A stretch of 64,000 bases of DNA from Ligula intestinalis (lineage: Eukaryota > Platyhelminthes > Cestoda > Diphyllobothriidea > Diphyllobothriidae), in NCBI GenBank assembly GCA_036362985.1, contig JAYGXS010000002.1, forward strand, positions 90,163,513-90,227,512, read 5' to 3'. The translations under genes were made by a program, and so were the position numbers. Of this stretch, positions 63,125 through 64,000 are shown one piece after another (within the stretch, counting starts at the first letter, position 1; every line of letters starts with the position of its first letter). Below the pieces are notes generated by a model. That model was not told the DNA's origin. It searched no databases and was given only the letters and a program-made list of their open reading frames with translations.

Positions 63125-64000
63125 GAAACCCCATAGCTGACGCTAAGTTGACCGCCGATAGCTTCAATGCGTTCCTATCCAAAACTTTTAGTGAAAGCTC
63201 GTTCGCTGCACCTCCGGTTATCCAGGCTTGGATGGGTGCCATACTCGAAACCATAAGTTTTACCGTCTGGGATGTGACTGTAGCCATTCGTCGTTATCGC
63301 CAATCCTATAGTCCAGGACCAGATGGCGTCCCAGTTAGCCTTCTAAAAGCTGAAGCGAATGATATCTTTCCGTCTATTCTTTGTAAGGTATTTAATCTTG
63401 CTCTTGAGAGCGAAACCTTTCCTTCGTTGTGGAAGGAATCGCACATAATGCCTATTCGCAAGCATGGCCGATCGACATCATTCGACAACTTTAGGCCAAT
63501 AAATACACTTCCCGCAGCATCGAAGATCTTGGAGACCTTAATCAAAGAAAAGATGATGCGTCACTTGACAGAGAACAACCTGCTCAGTACAGCTCAGCAT
63601 GGCTTTCTCGAGAAACGATCTTGTGACACCTGCCAGCTCTCTTTCTTTGATTATATGCTGCAATCTAGAGACAGCGGTTTTGCCACTTATAGCGTCTATT
63701 TTGATTTTACTAAGGCCTTTGATCGGGTCGATCATAACCTCCTCCTTCTGAAACTGGCCTCCTTCGGCATAGGTAGCAAGCCTCTGAACTTTATATCTTC
63801 CTATTTGGATGCTCGCACACAACGAGTAAATATTTCCAATGTTATTTCCAACTTCACGCATGTGAGGAGTGGAGTTATACAGGGTAGTGTACTGGGTCCG
63901 CTCCTATTTTGCCTGTTTGTCAACGACGTTTCAGATTTTTTTCAGTATGGCAGACCCTTCATGTACGCTGATGATCTAAAAGTCGCTTATCGATATAAAC
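63091..64000 (+). pseudogene. LINE ORF2 reverse transcriptase, open to the window edge
   Basis: One continuous frame: NATPLLQDALGNPIAD, SYSPGPDGVPVSLLKAEA, FPSLWKESHIMPIRKHG, FRPINTLPAASKILETLI, QHGFLEKRSCDTCQLS, SVYFDFTKAFDRVDH (catalytic D), SGVIQGSVLGPLLFCLFVND and PFMYADDLKVAY (catalytic YADD). No stop occurs in about 300 codons and all RT motifs are intact. It may still be inactive because its endonuclease is deleted. Confidence 0.92.

Larger units (their letters stand above)
60800..64000 (+). mobile_element. CR1-like LINE, second copy, continues past window
   Basis: ORF1 (60980-62500) carries a tandem internal duplication; ORF2 from about 62520 has a truncated endonuclease and an open RT. 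Related to the 47.4-kb element by ORF1 layout, but of a different subfamily: its RT shares motifs and is not near-identical. Confidence 0.88.

Noticed and set aside
1..64000. CRISPR array or bacterial operon structure
   Set aside because: Sequence is eukaryotic: spliced genes, LINEs, SINEs and PLEs. No regularly spaced repeat-spacer array was found.

Overview
The window looks like nuclear DNA of a parasitic flatworm, probably a cestode and possibly diphyllobothriidean (genus level is inference). The evidence is four-fold: coding introns of only 31-37 nt at the 5' ends of genes, mixed with kilobase introns; many remnants of Penelope-like elements (PLEs) with GIY-YIG domains; CR1-like LINEs; and tRNA-headed SINEs with a GCCAGAAATGGCC-type body. 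Exon density is low and most of the sequence is old repeat debris.

Two host genes are clear. At the left edge, on the minus strand, is the 5' end of a gene for translation initiation factor 3 subunit J. It has a 13-nt first coding exon, two micro-introns of 37 and 31 nt, and a third exon running off the window at base 1. The central gene, on the plus strand, is a TTLL6/TTLL13-type tubulin polyglutamylase. I assembled 13 exons by eye from 12029 to 35671. All phases match and the spliced CDS is 2688 nt (895 aa). An alternative 3' end uses a donor at 35658 and a terminal exon at 45805-46175 (1014 aa). An unassigned candidate terminal exon lies at 53007-53114.

Layout: 1-348 EIF3J 5' end; 349-5620 PLE fragments; 5640-10735 AT-rich DNA with no gene seen; 10736-11696 a long inverted repeat just upstream of TTLL; 12029-35671 (or 46175) the TTLL gene, whose introns hold PLE fragments, SINEs and tandem duplications; 40190-41170 a SINE and a PLE remnant; 47400-52090 a nearly full-length but decayed CR1-like LINE; 52375-58630 SINE, zinc-finger-tail and LINE 3' remnants plus a TIR element; 58985-60300 GC-rich and tandem-repeat DNA; 60800-64000 a second CR1-like LINE with an open reverse transcriptase leaving the window.

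The most interesting items are a GC-AG micro-intron in TTLL, a covarying stem-loop overlapping PLE ORF ends in eight places (weakly hammerhead-like), the 370-bp-arm inverted repeat next to the TTLL start, and repeated head-to-head PLE junctions. I found no convincing new multi-gene system; the novelty here is in gene structure and repeat architecture.
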